Source: Bicyclus anynana (taxonomy: Eukaryota; Arthropoda; Insecta; Lepidoptera; Nymphalidae). Taken from it: 64,000 nucleotides of DNA. Location of the stretch: the NCBI RefSeq assembly GCF_947172395.1, contig NC_069091.1, forward strand, positions 4,650,001 to 4,714,000, written 5' to 3'. The translations under genes and the position numbers were made by a program. Positions 1 to 12,154 of this stretch are shown in pieces; position 1 is the first letter of the stretch; every line of letters begins with the position of its first letter. Under the pieces are notes generated by a model. The model was not told where the DNA came from, ran no database searches, and saw only the letters and a program-made list of their open reading frames with translations.

Positions 1-222
1 GAAACTGAAGCAGCATGCAATTCGCATTTGGGTTTCTTTTACACAATAAGAAAGAGAGAGTGAGTGAGTGAATGAGAGAGAGAAAAGTGGAGTTTGTATG
101 AAAATTCTTAATTTTTGAAGAAAACGGAATTTTACGCGGACAGAGTTGCTAGGCAATAGTAACGGATTTTATTTAACTCACAGACAATTTTAATTGGCAA
201 GGGGTTTTTTTATTTTCACACT
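1..222. other. Pitx intron, left edge
   Basis: AT-rich with a short (GA)n run near 50-84 (AGAAAGAGAGAGTGAGTGAG). ACGCGGACAGAGTTGCTAGG near 134 resembles a mutated Helitron-like hairpin end. No gene. Confidence 0.4.
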
Positions 223-445
223 TCACACTAATATTGTAAACTAGGAAGTTTGTGTGTAAGTGTGTAAGTATGTTTGTTCCTCCTTTACGCTGCGGCTACT
301 GTAGCGATTTGGCTGAAATTTGGAATGGAAATAGATTTTACTCTGGATCAACACATAGCACTTTTCATCCCACATAAATCCATGGTTTCCGCGGGATTCG
401 TGAAAAACTGAATTCCACGCGGACGATGTCACGGGCGTCCGCTAG
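223..445 (+). mobile_element. Short Helitron-like (Lep1-type) element, full length
   Basis: Begins TCACACTAATATTGTAAA and ends with the hairpin GCGGACG...CGTCCGC followed by CTAGT. The body has GTTCCTCCTTTACGCTGCGG, TGGCTGAAATTTGGAATGGA and the GATTTTACTCTGGAT block. The 5' TC, the 3' hairpin and the CTAG end suggest a nonautonomous Helitron. Class assignment is inference; multiple copies are directly visible. Confidence 0.75.
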
Positions 446-1740
446 TTCTAAAATAAATACATGAAACTAAGCCTAACTAACGGCGACCTAGGTAGCCTGC
501 TAAGCTTCTAGGACGAGATCGGCTGGATAGTATAAATCCAGTAGGGACCTACACCGAAGGACCCACACACAATCAATCACATGGCCAAGTGCAGAAACGG
601 AAGGAAGAAAAAGAAGAGAAGAAGGAGCCTAATCAAAATGCGAAGTATCACAGTTGGTTTTACTGTGCACTAGTACAAAGGACATTGACCATTTCTGTAC
701 TCTCACTAATCCATAATGTTCTTATGGAGTCTTCTAATATTATTATGGAGTCTTATTTCTCTCACGGTCAGAATAAACGTGGACAATAGCAGTATTAAAT
801 CGACGAAATGATATAAATAAAAAAAAAAAAAAATTATATAACGTGACATGTTACATGTCATGCAAGTAAAAATTACTATGACAACATTCGAAGAAAAACA
901 GAATGGCGGTCATAATAAAACAAAATAGTATTTTATTTATATTCATTTTTACTGACGATGTTTTTGTGATATCTTATAAATGAAAGTAACATTTATAATT
1001 TAAAAAAATAATTGTAATCATGAAAATCTTGTGACACAACTTCGATTTAAACTTTAACTTTAACTTTTGCCCATTGTCCTTTTGTACTATGCAGTAAGAG
1101 AAAAGAAAAGTGTGCCGCTGCCAACCCTACCCGGAGGGTCGCGATATTGCGCCGGGCTAATCCTTTAAATATATTATTGTATGAGGTTGAGGCCGCCCTA
1201 TGTCAGACGAAGGGAGACAATTTTTAATGTTTCCGAAATCGATAGTAATGTACTGTTGCCCATGTTGCCTTGTAAATTACCACCTTGTTTTAGGTGATAA
1301 CTGAGTTGAAGTTGCCAAAGATTTATTTTAAACTTAAAATTTAGTTTTAATATAACCCTCGAAAAGATAAACTCTTATAAGATGCTCTTGCTGTTCGTCT
1401 GTCTGCCAAGACCTTTTATTTCTAAGTTTACGTAAAGAAAAAGATACGGCCGTTTATTCAGTAAAAAATACAATATATTCGAAATATATATGTAATATGT
1501 ATAGTATATAGCATATTTCAACACTCTCAAAGGAATCAGAACTCATACATACTTTCCGTTTGTTAAAGCGCATAAGTACAAGAAAAAATCTTAAAAGCTT
1601 CATTTGTATAATTAAATCCTAAAAGTGTTTAAAGAACCTTAATTTAGGGAAAAGCTCAGCAAAAACTGTGGTAAGTTACACACCTTTTCAAATTTATTAC
1701 ATTATAAATTATATTTAAAAGATGTACCAATTTCCGTGAA
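446..1740. other. Pitx intron, no gene
   Basis: AT-rich. TATAAATCCAGTAGGGACC near 531-550 and a moderately GC-rich stretch at 1110-1165 have no identified role. The short open frame at 589-789 shows no domain. Confidence 0.4.
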
Positions 1741-1960
1741 TACTAGATAGAAAACTAATAAAGCCGAGGCTCCGCGGTTTAACCCTCTTAGTTCCCGTTC
1801 CTTTGAGAATACGAGAATAAAGTCTGGACGATATATACGGGAATATTATGACACTCACAAATAACGTGGCTTTCTTGCGGTAAAAGAATTTTCAAAATCG
1901 GTTAAGGAGATCCAGAGATTACAGCACCACAAACTTTACCTCATTATAATGGTAGTTGGT
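1741..1960 (-). mobile_element. Diverged member of the second Helitron-like family
   Basis: TCCGCGGTTTAACCCTC, GACGATATATACGGGAAT and TTCAAAATCGGTTAAGGAGA with GAGATTACAGCACCACAAAC follow the same order as the 7460 copy, with many changes. Ends are uncertain. Confidence 0.4.
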
Positions 1961-2472
1961 ATAGATTAAATCAACTCACATCTACCTATAAGCACATCAG
2001 TGTACCTATTAAAGCACATTTTATGATAAAACTTGAAAATAAAACATTTCTTTTTTTATTATAGTTAAATTTTAAGCAATACTTTTCGGTTTTTTTATGA
2101 ATTTCAGGTTTTTTTCTACATGATGCCAAATCCATATCGATCCCTCATCCATTCACATAAAAGCTACGATTGCCACAGACAGTCACACACAGCTCCTGTT
2201 TTATTATACAGGAATTAAAAGGAATTGTTAGATTTTCGTAGGCACAACACGCATGTTATCTCGCGGCGCGTTATCATGTAAGGCGGCGCAAGATTAATGC
2301 GCCCATCACTGTAGGCCGCCATCCAGCCTGACAGCGGGGAAACTCACAATACAATCTACGCTTGCTTTCGTTACTAAGCTAAAGAAACTAATAGCAATAT
2401 TTACCTACATATTTAATTATTTACCATAATATATAAAACCTTAATTATGAATTTAAAAAAATATATAAAAAA
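1961..2472. other. Pitx intron with small GC-rich patch
   Basis: TTATCTCGCGGCGCGTTATC and GTAAGGCGGCGCAAGATTAA at 2256-2300 form a compact unique CpG patch that could be regulatory. The rest is AT-rich without features. Confidence 0.35.
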
Positions 2473-2683
2473 CTAGCGGACGCCCGCGACTTCAGTCACG
2501 TGGAATTCACTTTTTCAATCAAGGAGTTTCCCGGGATAAAAAGTAGCCTATGTATTAATCCAGAGTAAAATCTATTTCCATTCCAAATTTCAGCCAAATC
2601 GCTTTAGTAGCCACGACGTAATCGTGGCTACTAAAGGAGGAACAAACACACACAAACTTTTGCCTTTTTAGTATTAGTGTGTT
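2473..2683 (-). mobile_element. Short Helitron-like element, full length, with internal palindrome
   Basis: Reverse copy beginning CTAGCGGACGCCCGCGACTT and ending near TTTTTAGTATTAGTGTG. It contains an extra TAGCCACGA/TCGTGGCTA inverted pair at about 2609-2632 not seen in the other copies. Confidence 0.75.
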
Positions 2684-3016
2684 AAAATAATTATTGTTTC
2701 TGAATAAGTTAGTTCTGTAAAATATATTTACAGTACTATTTTTAGTACTGATGCGGATGCATAAATTTTTGTTTTATTTGTAGATATGCTTAAAGCGAAC
2801 TCTATGATAACCGTGATACGCCTACGCTTGAATTACAGGAATGACTGCAGATTGTTAAAAAAATGCCTCCGAGAATGTAAAATAGACCCAACATTTTATA
2901 ATCCTTTAACTTACTCCGCTTACTTAAAATCCACTATTTTAGTACACATAACACAAGCTATTAGCTTACTTTGGGGTTAAGTGGTGATCTGTGTATTGTG
3001 TAAGTATATTTATTTA

Positions 3017-3237
3017 TCACACTAATATTATAAAGGCGAAAGTTGGTGTGTAAGTGTGAAAGTGTGTAAGTATGTTTGTTCCTCTTTTACGCTGCGGCTA
3101 CAAAAGCGATTTGGAATGAAAATAGATTTTACTCTGGATTAACACATAGGCTACTTTTCATCCTGGAAAAATTCATGGTTCCGCGGGATTTGTGAAAAAC
3201 TGAATTTCACGCGGACGTAGTCGCGGGCGTCCGCTAG
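3017..3237 (+). mobile_element. Short Helitron-like element, full length
   Basis: Starts TCACACTAATATTATAAAGG and ends GCGGACGTAGTCGCGGGCG with CCGCTAG. It is the cleanest copy in the window for both termini. Confidence 0.8.
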
Positions 3238-3773
3238 TTTAACATAATTTTCTAGTGCTCGCTTAGTATCTAAAAAAATGTTCTACTATAGTCATTGTTT
3301 TGTATAGATAGTGTAGCTGCATATAAATCATCTCAGAAGCACTTATTCCTTAAATATTCTCACAAATCATTAGTCACACTGTCCGCATAATAAACGCCAC
3401 AATGAGCGATGCGACCGCACTATGCGAATAATGAAGCCATTTTACGGTCAACGGGACCCGGAGCAGGGTTGCTAAATTGCCTTAAATTTAAATTAAACTA
3501 GAATCACAGTTTTATTAGTGTCATCAATCAAATGACGGTCCATCGGCGCGGGTGCTGAGCGCCGGCTCGCCATTCAATTATAGCCTATATTTATATAGAT
3601 GGTAGGACTATATTAACTTAATTCGATTTACTTTGGCACTATTCGAAAGTCAAATAAACATGGGCTCGAATAAATGGATATGAACCAGGATTTGACACGT
3701 GCGCAGTTTAGGGTTGATACCGAGTTTTCCTTTAGGATGTAGACAGAGCTATGTGTCTAGACAGAGATGTTTA

Positions 3774-3832
3774 GGATTATATGTATAAGTGGTAACCTCT
3801 CAGGTATATGTTGCCACTTATACATATAATCC
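3774..3832. repeat. 19-bp perfect hairpin
   Basis: GGATTATATGTATAAGTGG at 3774-3792 is exactly complementary to 3814-3832, with a 21-base loop. It lies between unique sequence and the family B SINE at 3904. Confidence 0.8.
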
Positions 3833-3903
3833 GTTTTAAGATTGCAATTTACGGTTTCACTTCCAAAAGATTATAATATACCGAAAAATAACACGTTAAA
3901 TTG

Positions 3904-4082
3904 TACCGGCAAAGACGTACCATCAAGCGATTTAGCGTTCCGGTACGATGTCATGTAGAAACCAAAAAGGGGTGTGGATTTTCATCCTACTCTTAACTAG
4001 TTAGCCCGCATCTTAGACTACATCATCACTTACCATCAGGTGAGATTGTAGTCAAGGGCTAACTTGTAAAGAATAAAAAAAA
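3904..4082 (+). mobile_element. SINE family B copy, 5' truncated
   Basis: Shares with the other family B copies the block GCGATTTAGCGTTCCGGTAC, GTGTGGATTTTCATCCT, TAGCCCGCATCTTAGA, CATCACTTACCATCAGGTGA and the 3' end AACTTGTAAAGAATAAAAAA. The tRNA-like head is absent. Confidence 0.83.
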
Positions 4083-5029
4083 CAGTATTTTCAGTTCACA
4101 ATATGACGGTAGATTATAATATCACGAGTGAGATTATAAACTAACGTTTTTTACAATCTAATGGTGATATATACAAGATTTTTAGTACATTTATCAGTTC
4201 TGTATCCTTCTGAAAAGTGCCCAATTTCGGACATCTCCTTTACTTGTATGATGTACCTATTCTCGTGAAGAAATAAGTAAATTCTAACTTGAAATCGTTT
4301 ATTCAAGTCTGTTTAGTATGAGCACACAAAAGTCGTATTTGTCTGTTCTGTGTCTACTGTCTCTACAATCGATCGGGAATGCAGAATCTACTGTAGAAAA
4401 CATACATACAGCCGAACGTAGAACCTCCTCCTTTTTGGAAGTCGGTTAAAAATTAACAAGAAACTCAACAGTTGTTTAATATTTTCACAACGTATATGTA
4501 GATGTATCTAATGATGTTATATTAATAACAATAATGAAAGTTTTGAATCTCTGCTTGAGTAGTAGGTACACATTATTTTAAGAATTATAAATCCTTACAA
4601 AGAAAATACCACAAAAAATCGAATTAGATATGAGGCAAATAAGAACAATACAATTGTTGTTGAGAAAATATACAACATAAATAATATTATTTCTGTGAGC
4701 GACATCCCTCGGCCGGGTACATTATTAAATGCACCCTGCAGCGCAAAGAAACTCTTCCTCAATCGGATCGGAAAACGAAGAAATAAACTTTCGTATTACA
4801 TTTTCGTTACAACCAGACATTTTGGAATTGTATTTCAACTGAATCCAATGATTTCTTCATATAGATTCATATTATTCAGGAATAAAATTTTGATGGTGTT
4901 TAACGAATTTTAAAATGCCGATAAATGGAATTAAGTGATTAGGGACATAGGGAGTATTTTGTTTTCATAGTTGTTAACAGATCAAGTAGATGATCCACCT
5001 AATGATAAGTGGAAATATCGTCTATCATC
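4083..5029. other. Pitx intron, mostly unassigned
   Basis: A scrap of the dispersed repeat (ACCTCCTCCTTTTTGGAAGT, reverse) at about 4424-4448. The remainder is AT-rich and unassigned. Confidence 0.4.
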
Positions 5030-5225
5030 AGCCTGTATCCGTCCACTGTTGGACATAGAGCTTTCCGAGAGCTTTCCTTTCTTATCCAGCCAGTTCCTAC
5101 TACCTTCTTAATGTCGTCGGACTATCTAGCTGGGGGCGTCCTACATTGCTCATGCTGGTACGTAGTCTTCACTCCAGAAGATTCTTTTCTGCAACAAATA
5201 TGGCCCTCCCTCTGCCACTATCGTA
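5030..5225 (-). mobile_element. RTE-type LINE 3' fragment
   Basis: Plus-strand blocks TCCGTCCACTGTTGGACATA, CCAGCCAGTTCCTACTACC, TTCTTAATGTCGTCGGACTA and ACGTAGTCTTCACTCCAGAA are the reverse complement of the conserved C-terminal end of RTE-like endonuclease-reverse transcriptases. The reading frame is broken by substitutions and indels, so this is a remnant. Confidence 0.72.
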
Positions 5226-6741
5226 TCATCGTCTAACAAAGCAAAACTTCGCTCGCAAGGAATAAGTTTTTCAATGCACTTCTTTGCGCACATTTTGAGG
5301 CATAGGTTTTGAGCCTTATGAGCCTTTAATTTCAACAGTAACCATAGCCTTCCGGAATACAACAACGCTGATTGGCTGCTAAAAAGTCTTATTTGTCTTA
5401 AGCAGTATTTCCCCAAACGAGCTCACAAAGAGCTACTCTTGGTAATGATTAGGTGTGTGACCATATTATCGAAATATATCAATATAAATCTACATTGGAT
5501 AGAAGTTTTATTTAACATCTTAGATTGTGAAAATTGCTTCAACGATAATGTACAGTAATACGTTGTTTAGAACTGTATTACAAAAAATATTTCTTGAATA
5601 TTTTACACAGAATATAAAAAAAAACATTTTCACCGTAGCAATGCAACGGATGAAAATATTTTTAGAGTTGAACGTACATTCAACTCTAAGCTCGAATAAT
5701 TTCACTAATATTATGAAAATGTTTTCTTCAAAATATTATTTCACTACCCACAAACCAACATGTTTTGAATAGTAGATCTAACAAAGAAAACAAAGTTTCA
5801 ACCGTCAATAAATAGAGATTACGGCGCGATTATAAAATATGTAAGATGTTACATTTAAATTCAGCAACATTCATTGAAATAAATTCTTCAATAAGCCGTC
5901 CGAAATCTTCCCGATCAAAACACTCAACATTCGGTCTATCAAAACATAAGTAGGATATCAGTTAAGACATCTAGTGTTCTAGGAGCTTACGTTGAATCTG
6001 TTGCACGCTGTAATTCAATTTACAACTCTATTCACTGAACATAGAATACATTTTCGTGTGAAGTAGCAGTTGGCTACTGTACGCAGAACAAATAAATTTG
6101 CGACCGTTTCTCTTTAATATGCTTGTTCAGGCATCGAAACTAACACGACTTTGATATTGGTTTTGGTGTATTTCCGATGTAGGGCTTAATCTTGTCATGA
6201 ATCTGAAACATATGGCATTTTTGTGGCACACCTATTTTAAGTTAGTGGACACGTTCGATTTAAAAAGATATCCGTTATTAAATGTCTATAAGAATTGCAT
6301 GTAAACTTGATAAATCTCTTATATAAATATACTAGAGCCCGATCAGAATGCAGGTAGGTACCTACATACGATAAAGTAAATTATATTGGGTACAAAATGC
6401 CAAAAACTCGTCAGCTTCCTATAACTGAGTTACAAATAAACATACAAACTTTTACATCTATACTGCAATAAGAAAGTAGACATCGAGCTTATGTACTTAT
6501 CTGAAAAAATAGGTACCGAAAATTGATTTAGGATGACTTTTTAAAGAGCAGCAGATTACAAAAAACTATTTTTGAAATACATAGGTACTCACAAGTTATA
6601 CTGTCTCGGTCAGTCTGTTTGTTGATTTGTTCGTTCTAATCACGGTAATTTCTCAAAGATTTTCTTGTAATTTTTCCACGGCTATCTAAGAGTGGAGTTT
6701 AATCTAAGAGTGGAGCTACATAAGAGGTTTTTAACGGATTT
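5226..6741. other. Pitx intron, unassigned
   Basis: An imperfect inverted pair near 5640-5715 (GTTGAACGTACATTCAAC) and a short direct repeat CTAAGAGTGGAG near 6687-6715. No gene recognised. Confidence 0.4.
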
Positions 6742-7010
6742 CATAAAAAAGGAGGAGGTTCTCAATTCGACGCGTATGTTTTTTTTTTAATATTTGTTAC
6801 CTCACAACTTCGTCATTTATCAACCAATTATAAAAATTCTTTGTTTTTTTAAAGAGTATACTTCCAGATTGGTTTGTATTGGTTCCACTGTATTGGCACC
6901 GCTTTCAAAGTGATCAGAAGGTAGCACGTATGATGTTATTTATTTGCTTTTAAGTTTATTATCTGATTTTTAAGTCGGTTAAATTTTTTTATGAAAATGT
7001 TTTATGTAAA
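6742..7010 (+). repeat. Dispersed repeat AAAAGGAGGAGGTTCTC, copy 1
   Basis: AAAAAAGGAGGAGGTTCTCA, TTCGACGCGTATGTT, TTACCTCACAACTTCGTCA, TTATCAACCAATTATAAAAA and GATCAGAAGGTAGCACGTAT. Shared in order with copies at 18858 and 63484. I recognise it as a common lepidopteran dispersed repeat but cannot name its class. Confidence 0.65.
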
Positions 7011-7154
7011 ACAGAGATTGACGAAGTAAAAAAAAAAAAACTTGTTTATAAAATTATGCGTAAGATAGTTCTTTATAAATCAAATATTTGATAAAAAGGC
7101 CTACGTTTCTACATAAATCCAAAGAAAATAAAAAAAAAATCCAAATAAACATAG

Positions 7155-7440
7155 TCTGAAAAGTTTACACGCGGCTGGAATATGCAAACTCAGCTAAAAC
7201 GCGACTCACCCGGTACGGCCGTTAAAAAATCCGGGAACTAAACTGTTTGCATGAATCGACAGCCGACACGCGCTAAAAGCATTGCAAAAACAGCCGAGCC
7301 TAGAGCGATCCACGTAAAATAAATAACGTTACGTGCCGCTTAGCCTGTCGACGAACGCGTAGCGGGCTTTTTGTAAGCACTAAAATGTTTTCGCGTCTTA
7401 CTTAAACGTTCCCAAAATGGAACGAGCGTATTGTCAACTG
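7155..7440. promoter_or_regulatory. Non-repeat GC-richer block in intron past the homeobox
   Basis: CACGCGGCTGGAATATGCAA, ATTTGCAT-like octamers (TATGCAAA and TTTGCATG) and TCGACGAACGCGTAGCGG occur in about 285 bp of unique sequence ahead of the Helitron-like element at 7460. No coding frame. Confidence 0.25.
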
Positions 7441-7459
7441 CAATAGACTATATCTTCTA

Positions 7460-7652
7460 CTAGCTGACGCCGCGCGGTTTTACCCGCGTGGTTCCGGTTT
7501 CCGCAGGAAATCGGAGATAATATATAGCCTATAGCCTTCCTCGATAAAAGGGCTATCTAACACTGAAAGAATTTTTCAAATCGGACCAGTAGCTCCTGAG
7601 ATTAGCGCGTTCAATCAAACAAACTCTTCGGCTTTATATATTAGTATAGATA
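7460..7652 (-). mobile_element. Second Helitron-like family, copy 1
   Basis: CTAGCTGACGCCGCGCGGTT, TATAGCCTTCCTCGATAAAA, GGGCTATCTAACACTG, AAATCGGACCAGTAGCTCCT and GATTAGCGCGTTCAATCAAA, ending TATATATTAGTATAGAT. It shares structure with, but not the body of, the first family. Confidence 0.7.
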
Positions 7653-7714
7653 TACTTATAATAAATCTGTAGGTAAATTCTGTACCTGAAATGTATTTCC
7701 AAAATAACTTTCAC

Positions 7715-8012
7715 GGGGTGATTAGTGATCGATACTGATGCCAAAAACGCAATCAGTAAAATTTTTGTCTCTCTGTCTGTATGTTTGTTATAGAAACAAA
7801 ACTACTCGACGAATTTTAACGAAACTTGGTACAATTATTCTTCGTACAGGCAGGTTATAGTATACCTTTCATCACGGTGCGATCAATAGGAGCAAAGCAG
7901 TGAAGGGAAATGTTGGGAAAACGGGAGAAGTTATTCCATTTTTACAGCGATGCTACTGTAAGGGCTGGATTAAAGAGGTCTAAGGGCGGACGAAGTCGCG
8001 GGAGTCCGCTAG
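7715..8012 (+). mobile_element. Third Helitron-like family, copy 1
   Basis: GTGATTAGTGATCGATACTG, GCAATCAGTAAAATTTTTGT, TTAACGAAACTTGGTACAAT, GATCAATAGGAGCAAAGCAG and GGGCTGGATTAAAGAGGTCT lead to GGCGGACGAAGTCGCGGGA and CCGCTAG at 8009-8012. The terminal hairpin and CTAG are the same as in the first family. Confidence 0.72.
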
Positions 8013-8231
8013 TATATTATAAAGGCGAAAGTTTGTGTATACGTATGTGTGTTTGTGTGTATGTTTGTCCCTCCTTTGCGCTGCGGCTACTGAAGCGATT
8101 GACTGAAATTTGGGATGGAAATGGATTTACTCTGGATTAACATATAGGCTACTTTTCATCACGGACAACTTCACGGTTCCTTTGTGAAAAATTGAATTCC
8201 ACGTGGACAAAGTCATGGGTGTCCGAGTAGT
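8012..8231 (+). mobile_element. Short Helitron-like element abutting a longer relative
   Basis: ATATTATAAAGGCGAAAGTT starts directly after the CTAG end of the element at 7715-8012. Its own 3' hairpin is degraded (GTGGACAAAGTCATGGGTG then TCCGAGTAG). A 76-codon frame spans the junction and is not a gene. Confidence 0.72.
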
Positions 8232-10231
8232 AAAACATGAAAAAGATTATTTTACTAATCAAATGATTTCCCAACTGTCTCATAAAAAAATGACCAAATG
8301 TTATTATTAATATTGTCAAAGGATCGATGAGTTAATACACTGTCACAGAACACGATACTAAATGTGTCAAGAGTTGTTTCACGGACGATTGAGTTGACAT
8401 GCGACGGAACCTCCCACGCCTGTCCCCATTTGTGTTTTTTCTCACAAGTTCGAGGGTGGTTTCTGTTGATTTACGCAGATAGCCTTACTTTTAATAGAGG
8501 TACTATTTTTTGCGATAAAAAAAATAACTAGTGTACTTCTTTCAAAATGACTCAGGAAGTGGCAAAGAAAATATATATTTAAAATTTTTTGTGACTAACA
8601 TTTTCTGCTTAGTTACGAAATCGTATTTAAAAACATGATAAACATGCTAAAATAATATTAAACTCTGTCATAATATGAAATTGTGCAAATCAAAACAAAA
8701 TGGCTACGATTATGACAGATATAATCGTTCAGTTTAGTGACGATAAACATGTCCGATGCATCTGGAGACAATTTATAAAAAATATAATTTCTCGTATTAT
8801 GAATAAACTGGCTTCTTACCGAACGTTAGCCACAAATAACCTAATAAACGTTGGAATTAAGCGATAACGGCCGGGACAATCGCAATTTACAAGTGTGGTA
8901 AAGAAAACATTGTATTAACATATCATATTTTAAGAGTCAATAAGCGCAACGACCCTAATGAGCGAGCAACAAAAATAATGACGAGTTATTTATCGATGCG
9001 CGCGCGCACAGATTTATTGGACGCGGGGAGCTGCGCAGACGAATCACGCTAATCCCTTCGTTAGGGCTGGCAGAACTTGAATATCACATTATTAAGCTAA
9101 GAAAATCATGTAGTATATTTTCCATAGATAGACTGATACTAGATTGCTATACAAGCTAAAATTACCAACTAAATACGAGGTAATTATATTATAAGAGGTA
9201 TGTGAACAGTGGTGCGCACAAGGTTTTTAACTATGGTACCTATTTATTTTATGTACAAAATGGAAATTCCATCTCCAATAGAGGTTCGTTTGGAGACCTC
9301 ACACACGCCACTGTATATGAGCTCTGAGTCTTGGCGAGAAGCTAAAATATAAAAACGGAGTTTTTGAGCCGTGTATTAAGCTCTCCTTTTCACTAGATTA
9401 GGAAATTCTCAGTAGCTGCATAGTAGATATCGGTGGCGCAAGATTGTGCCTCGAAGACCGTGCTATTCGTATCTATCATTATCTATAACACCTGTCATTT
9501 ATTATGTCGTTATAGATCACAACTACCAAGTACCCCCCCATGATGATATACCAGCAATGACGCAGACTCAATTCAATATCACCTGAGGCATGAATAAAAG
9601 GGCCCGAGACTGGCAGTGGGACAGTAATCAGAAATGATACTAAGGAGTACAATAACAAAGAGTTACAATTTTCTAGATTATATTATGCTAAAAGGATGCT
9701 TCCGTCACAATTTTGTAGCACAAATCAATAAATACATCTAACGCAGGAATGAGAATTTTTGAACAAGTTCTTGAAAACTTCTCAAGTAATTTGCACAACC
9801 CTACTAACGAGGAGAAATAACGTTTTAAAGAGCACGCGGTCTTTCAGTAGCTACAGTACATACACACAGACGGCTATGACTCGAAATTAATATCTAACAC
9901 TTGAAATACACCGGGTTCATCTCGAAATATCAGTTTACATGTTACTGTATTTAGTTAATTAAGATATTAGCAAAATTACTTGCAATTAATGTAAAATATG
10001 GCAATTTCTTATTTTTTATAAGTTACTAAAATATTCATGCAACATAAAAAAGCATAATTTCACCAATATTAATATGATTGAAGGGTTTAGATAATATGCT
10101 CTTAGAAACATCTATATTTCAGTTGCTTAACTTTTTTAAATTAATTAATTGTTAGCATATATTTTGTTTTTAATTTAACAAAATAATATTTATGTTCTCC
10201 TAATTTTTTATTTCTTTTACTGACTGCGGCA
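8232..10231. other. Pitx intron, no gene
   Basis: Mostly AT-rich. A GC-rich patch at 8993-9062 (GCGCGCGCACAG, GACGCGGGGAGCTGCGC) ends in GCTAATCCC, a TAATCC K50 site. Other parts show nothing I recognise. Confidence 0.35.
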
Positions 10232-10251
10232 ACTCTCTCTCTCTCTCTCTC
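10232..10251 (+). repeat. (CT)n microsatellite
   Basis: Nine or so CT units adjoin the RTE LINE fragment at 10296, on its 3' side in the minus sense. Confidence 0.85.
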
Positions 10252-10295
10252 CGCGTCGTGTTCCTCATTACTGAGGGTCGTGACCCCTATCACAC

Positions 10296-10465
10296 ATTCA
10301 TAACTTTATTCCGCACGATGTCACGCCATGCGGCTCGGCTTTTCGCGACTTGTAGAGCATCGTGTACTTTTGTATCGAGAGTGGTGCGGATTTGATCTGA
10401 CCAACGCATCGGGCTACGTCCCCGAGGTCTCTTTCCTTCCACTTTGCCAGTGATAACAAGTTTCA
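10296..10465 (-). mobile_element. RTE-type LINE ORF C-terminus (frame intact to stop)
   Basis: The minus strand reads about 49 codons without interruption to a TGA. It begins VEGKRPRGRSPMRWSDQIR and ends WRDIVRNKVMNV. The GRSPMRW...D....A....R..W pattern is the usual C-terminal tail of insect RTE/Jockey-type reverse transcriptases. A (CT)n run follows on the 3' side (plus strand 10234-10250). Confidence 0.75.
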
Positions 10466-11029
10466 CAAGACTGTGGCAACAGGTGTCGTTTTTTATTTAA
10501 CGACAAATTAAATTAGCTCTACGATGATGTAGTCTAAGATCTACTATCTTACATCTTATCTTGCATCATCGTTTAGCATCAGGCGAGCTAACCAGAAAGA
10601 GGTACAGGTTTATCCTACCCATAGACATCGCTTGGCGTTACATCGTTGGCGGCAAAAAGAACCTTGAAATGGTCAGAGCTTTGTGTGTTGTAAAATGCAT
10701 AATTTTAATTCTATATTTTCCACAAATATCTAAGAAATAGGAGTGGTTGGTGTCTCTTGACATATTGAAAATTGAAATAATAGTGGATGGAAACCCAACA
10801 ACATTCAATGTTCGAACCAATTGTTGGAGCATCGAATTTTCAGAAGATAATGTCCAGAAGATGTTGACTTGAGAAATAGTGCAAAATTTTCGATTTTTTG
10901 GAACATTGTATAACTCTTCCTAATTAAATTGCCACAGTGAGTTAGTAGTAAATATTTTATATTACGGTCTGATCAGTTCAACATATGAGTAGGTAAGTAG
11001 TAGTACATTGTTACAAAGCACTAAAGTAA

Positions 11030-11400
11030 GAATTCGCCGTAACAACACGTCCCGTGGCTTAAAACACAGGCGACACTAATTCCACGCATAGCGAAGAAAC
11101 CGAAAAATTTTCCACGAATCCAGAACATTGTGTAAATAGTACAAGCCGCAGAATCTCTAACAGGGCCTTCCAAAACTATTGACAGTGTGTGGATGCGATC
11201 ACACTTAAGCCGCGGATTATGAAAAGACCGAAATAGACGCTTCAAATCCTCAAGGATTAAGGGATTCCGTGTTCCGTTCGACGGCGGGATACAAAAATAT
11301 ATCGAATGTGCGCCGGATGCAACGATTAGTCTAAACATCGAGCTCGTTAATATTGTACACCTCTTCGCTTCTCGGGAACAATGCGTGAAGAGTTACGAAT
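11030..11400. promoter_or_regulatory. Non-repeat GC-richer block downstream of the homeobox exon
   Basis: Composition departs from the AT-rich flanks and no repeat is recognised. GGATTA (the complement of the K50 homeodomain site TAATCC) occurs at 11214-11219 and 11254-11259. The 105-codon reverse frame has no recognisable domain and no good splice frame. A candidate intronic enhancer by position and composition only. Confidence 0.3.
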
Positions 11401-11909
11401 TTGACTATCGGAAATCAATCATGCAATCATTAAATGATTATTTCTTAGATGAAAATGTTAGGGGGAGTTAGATGAAAATGTTAGGAGGTTAGCAAAATTG
11501 TCGATATAAATGTGACTATGCCAAATTATGTAAGTATTCATCATCCTTAACAAGTTACAAGCTTAAATAGGTTATTATGCTTATGAAAATTCATTTCAAG
11601 AATTAGTTGCATTTCTAATACTTGATACCTATAAATATATTTTAGGATAATCAGAAAAATTGTATCATTACCATAAGGAATAGGGAAAACGGAAATCATC
11701 GCAATTATCCGCCCTCGTGTGGTAAAATAGTAGTAGTTTCATTTGTAGCTAGATGCAAATGAAAACAATAACAACCTTACAATTTAAGCAGGAAGAGCGA
11801 GGATCCTGAGATATAGGTTTTTTCAAACTTAAATCAGGGTCCTCAGCACATTTCTTACAATCGAGTCTACGCTCTATTTGCTTTTTATAAAAGCATCAAC
11901 TCCACTTAC

Positions 11910-12154
11910 CCTAACTCTCGCTTCAGTCAAATTCGTCCACATCGCGATTTCTTCACGCGTCGACATGTCAGGGTATCGGTTCCTCGCGAAGGTCGCTTCA
12001 AGTTCTTGGAGCTGCTGGCTGGTGAAGTGTGTCCTTTGTCGCCTTTGTCGTTTGTTTTTCTTGTCTCCTTTGTCGTCTAGAGACGGCTCATCAGGTCCTA
12101 TGCCTGGTGTTGTTGACTCCGTCTTTATCGTCGGTTCTGATGTGAGCGGCCGAC
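11910..12154 (-). CDS. Pitx: Pitx homeobox exon (homeodomain residues 1-46)
   Basis: Internal coding exon of a paired-class homeodomain transcription factor of the Pitx/Ptx1 family, a nuclear DNA-binding protein. Acceptor AG lies at 12156-12155 after a pyrimidine run (TTTGTCCTTTAG), and the donor GTAAGT begins at 11909. The exon is 245 nt: two bases completing a codon, then 81 codons. Codons 1-35 are a linker with an acidic/Lys-rich stretch ending KKNKR. Codons 36-81 (12047-11910) are homeodomain residues 1-46, with the Pitx signatures QRRQRTHFTSQQLQELEATF, RNRYPDMSTREEIA and WTNLTEARVR. The exon ends exactly between homeodomain positions 46 and 47, the conserved intron site of paired-class genes. 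The next exon should carry VWFKNRRAKW with K50 but is absent here. The 10 residues after this point in the open frame are intron. Family knowledge: Pitx binds TAATCC. Confidence in family is very high. Confidence 0.96.

Noticed and set aside
1..11873. Search for the second homeobox exon (VWFKNRRAKW)
   Set aside because: No minus-strand match seen by eye in this stretch; the exon is probably beyond the left edge.
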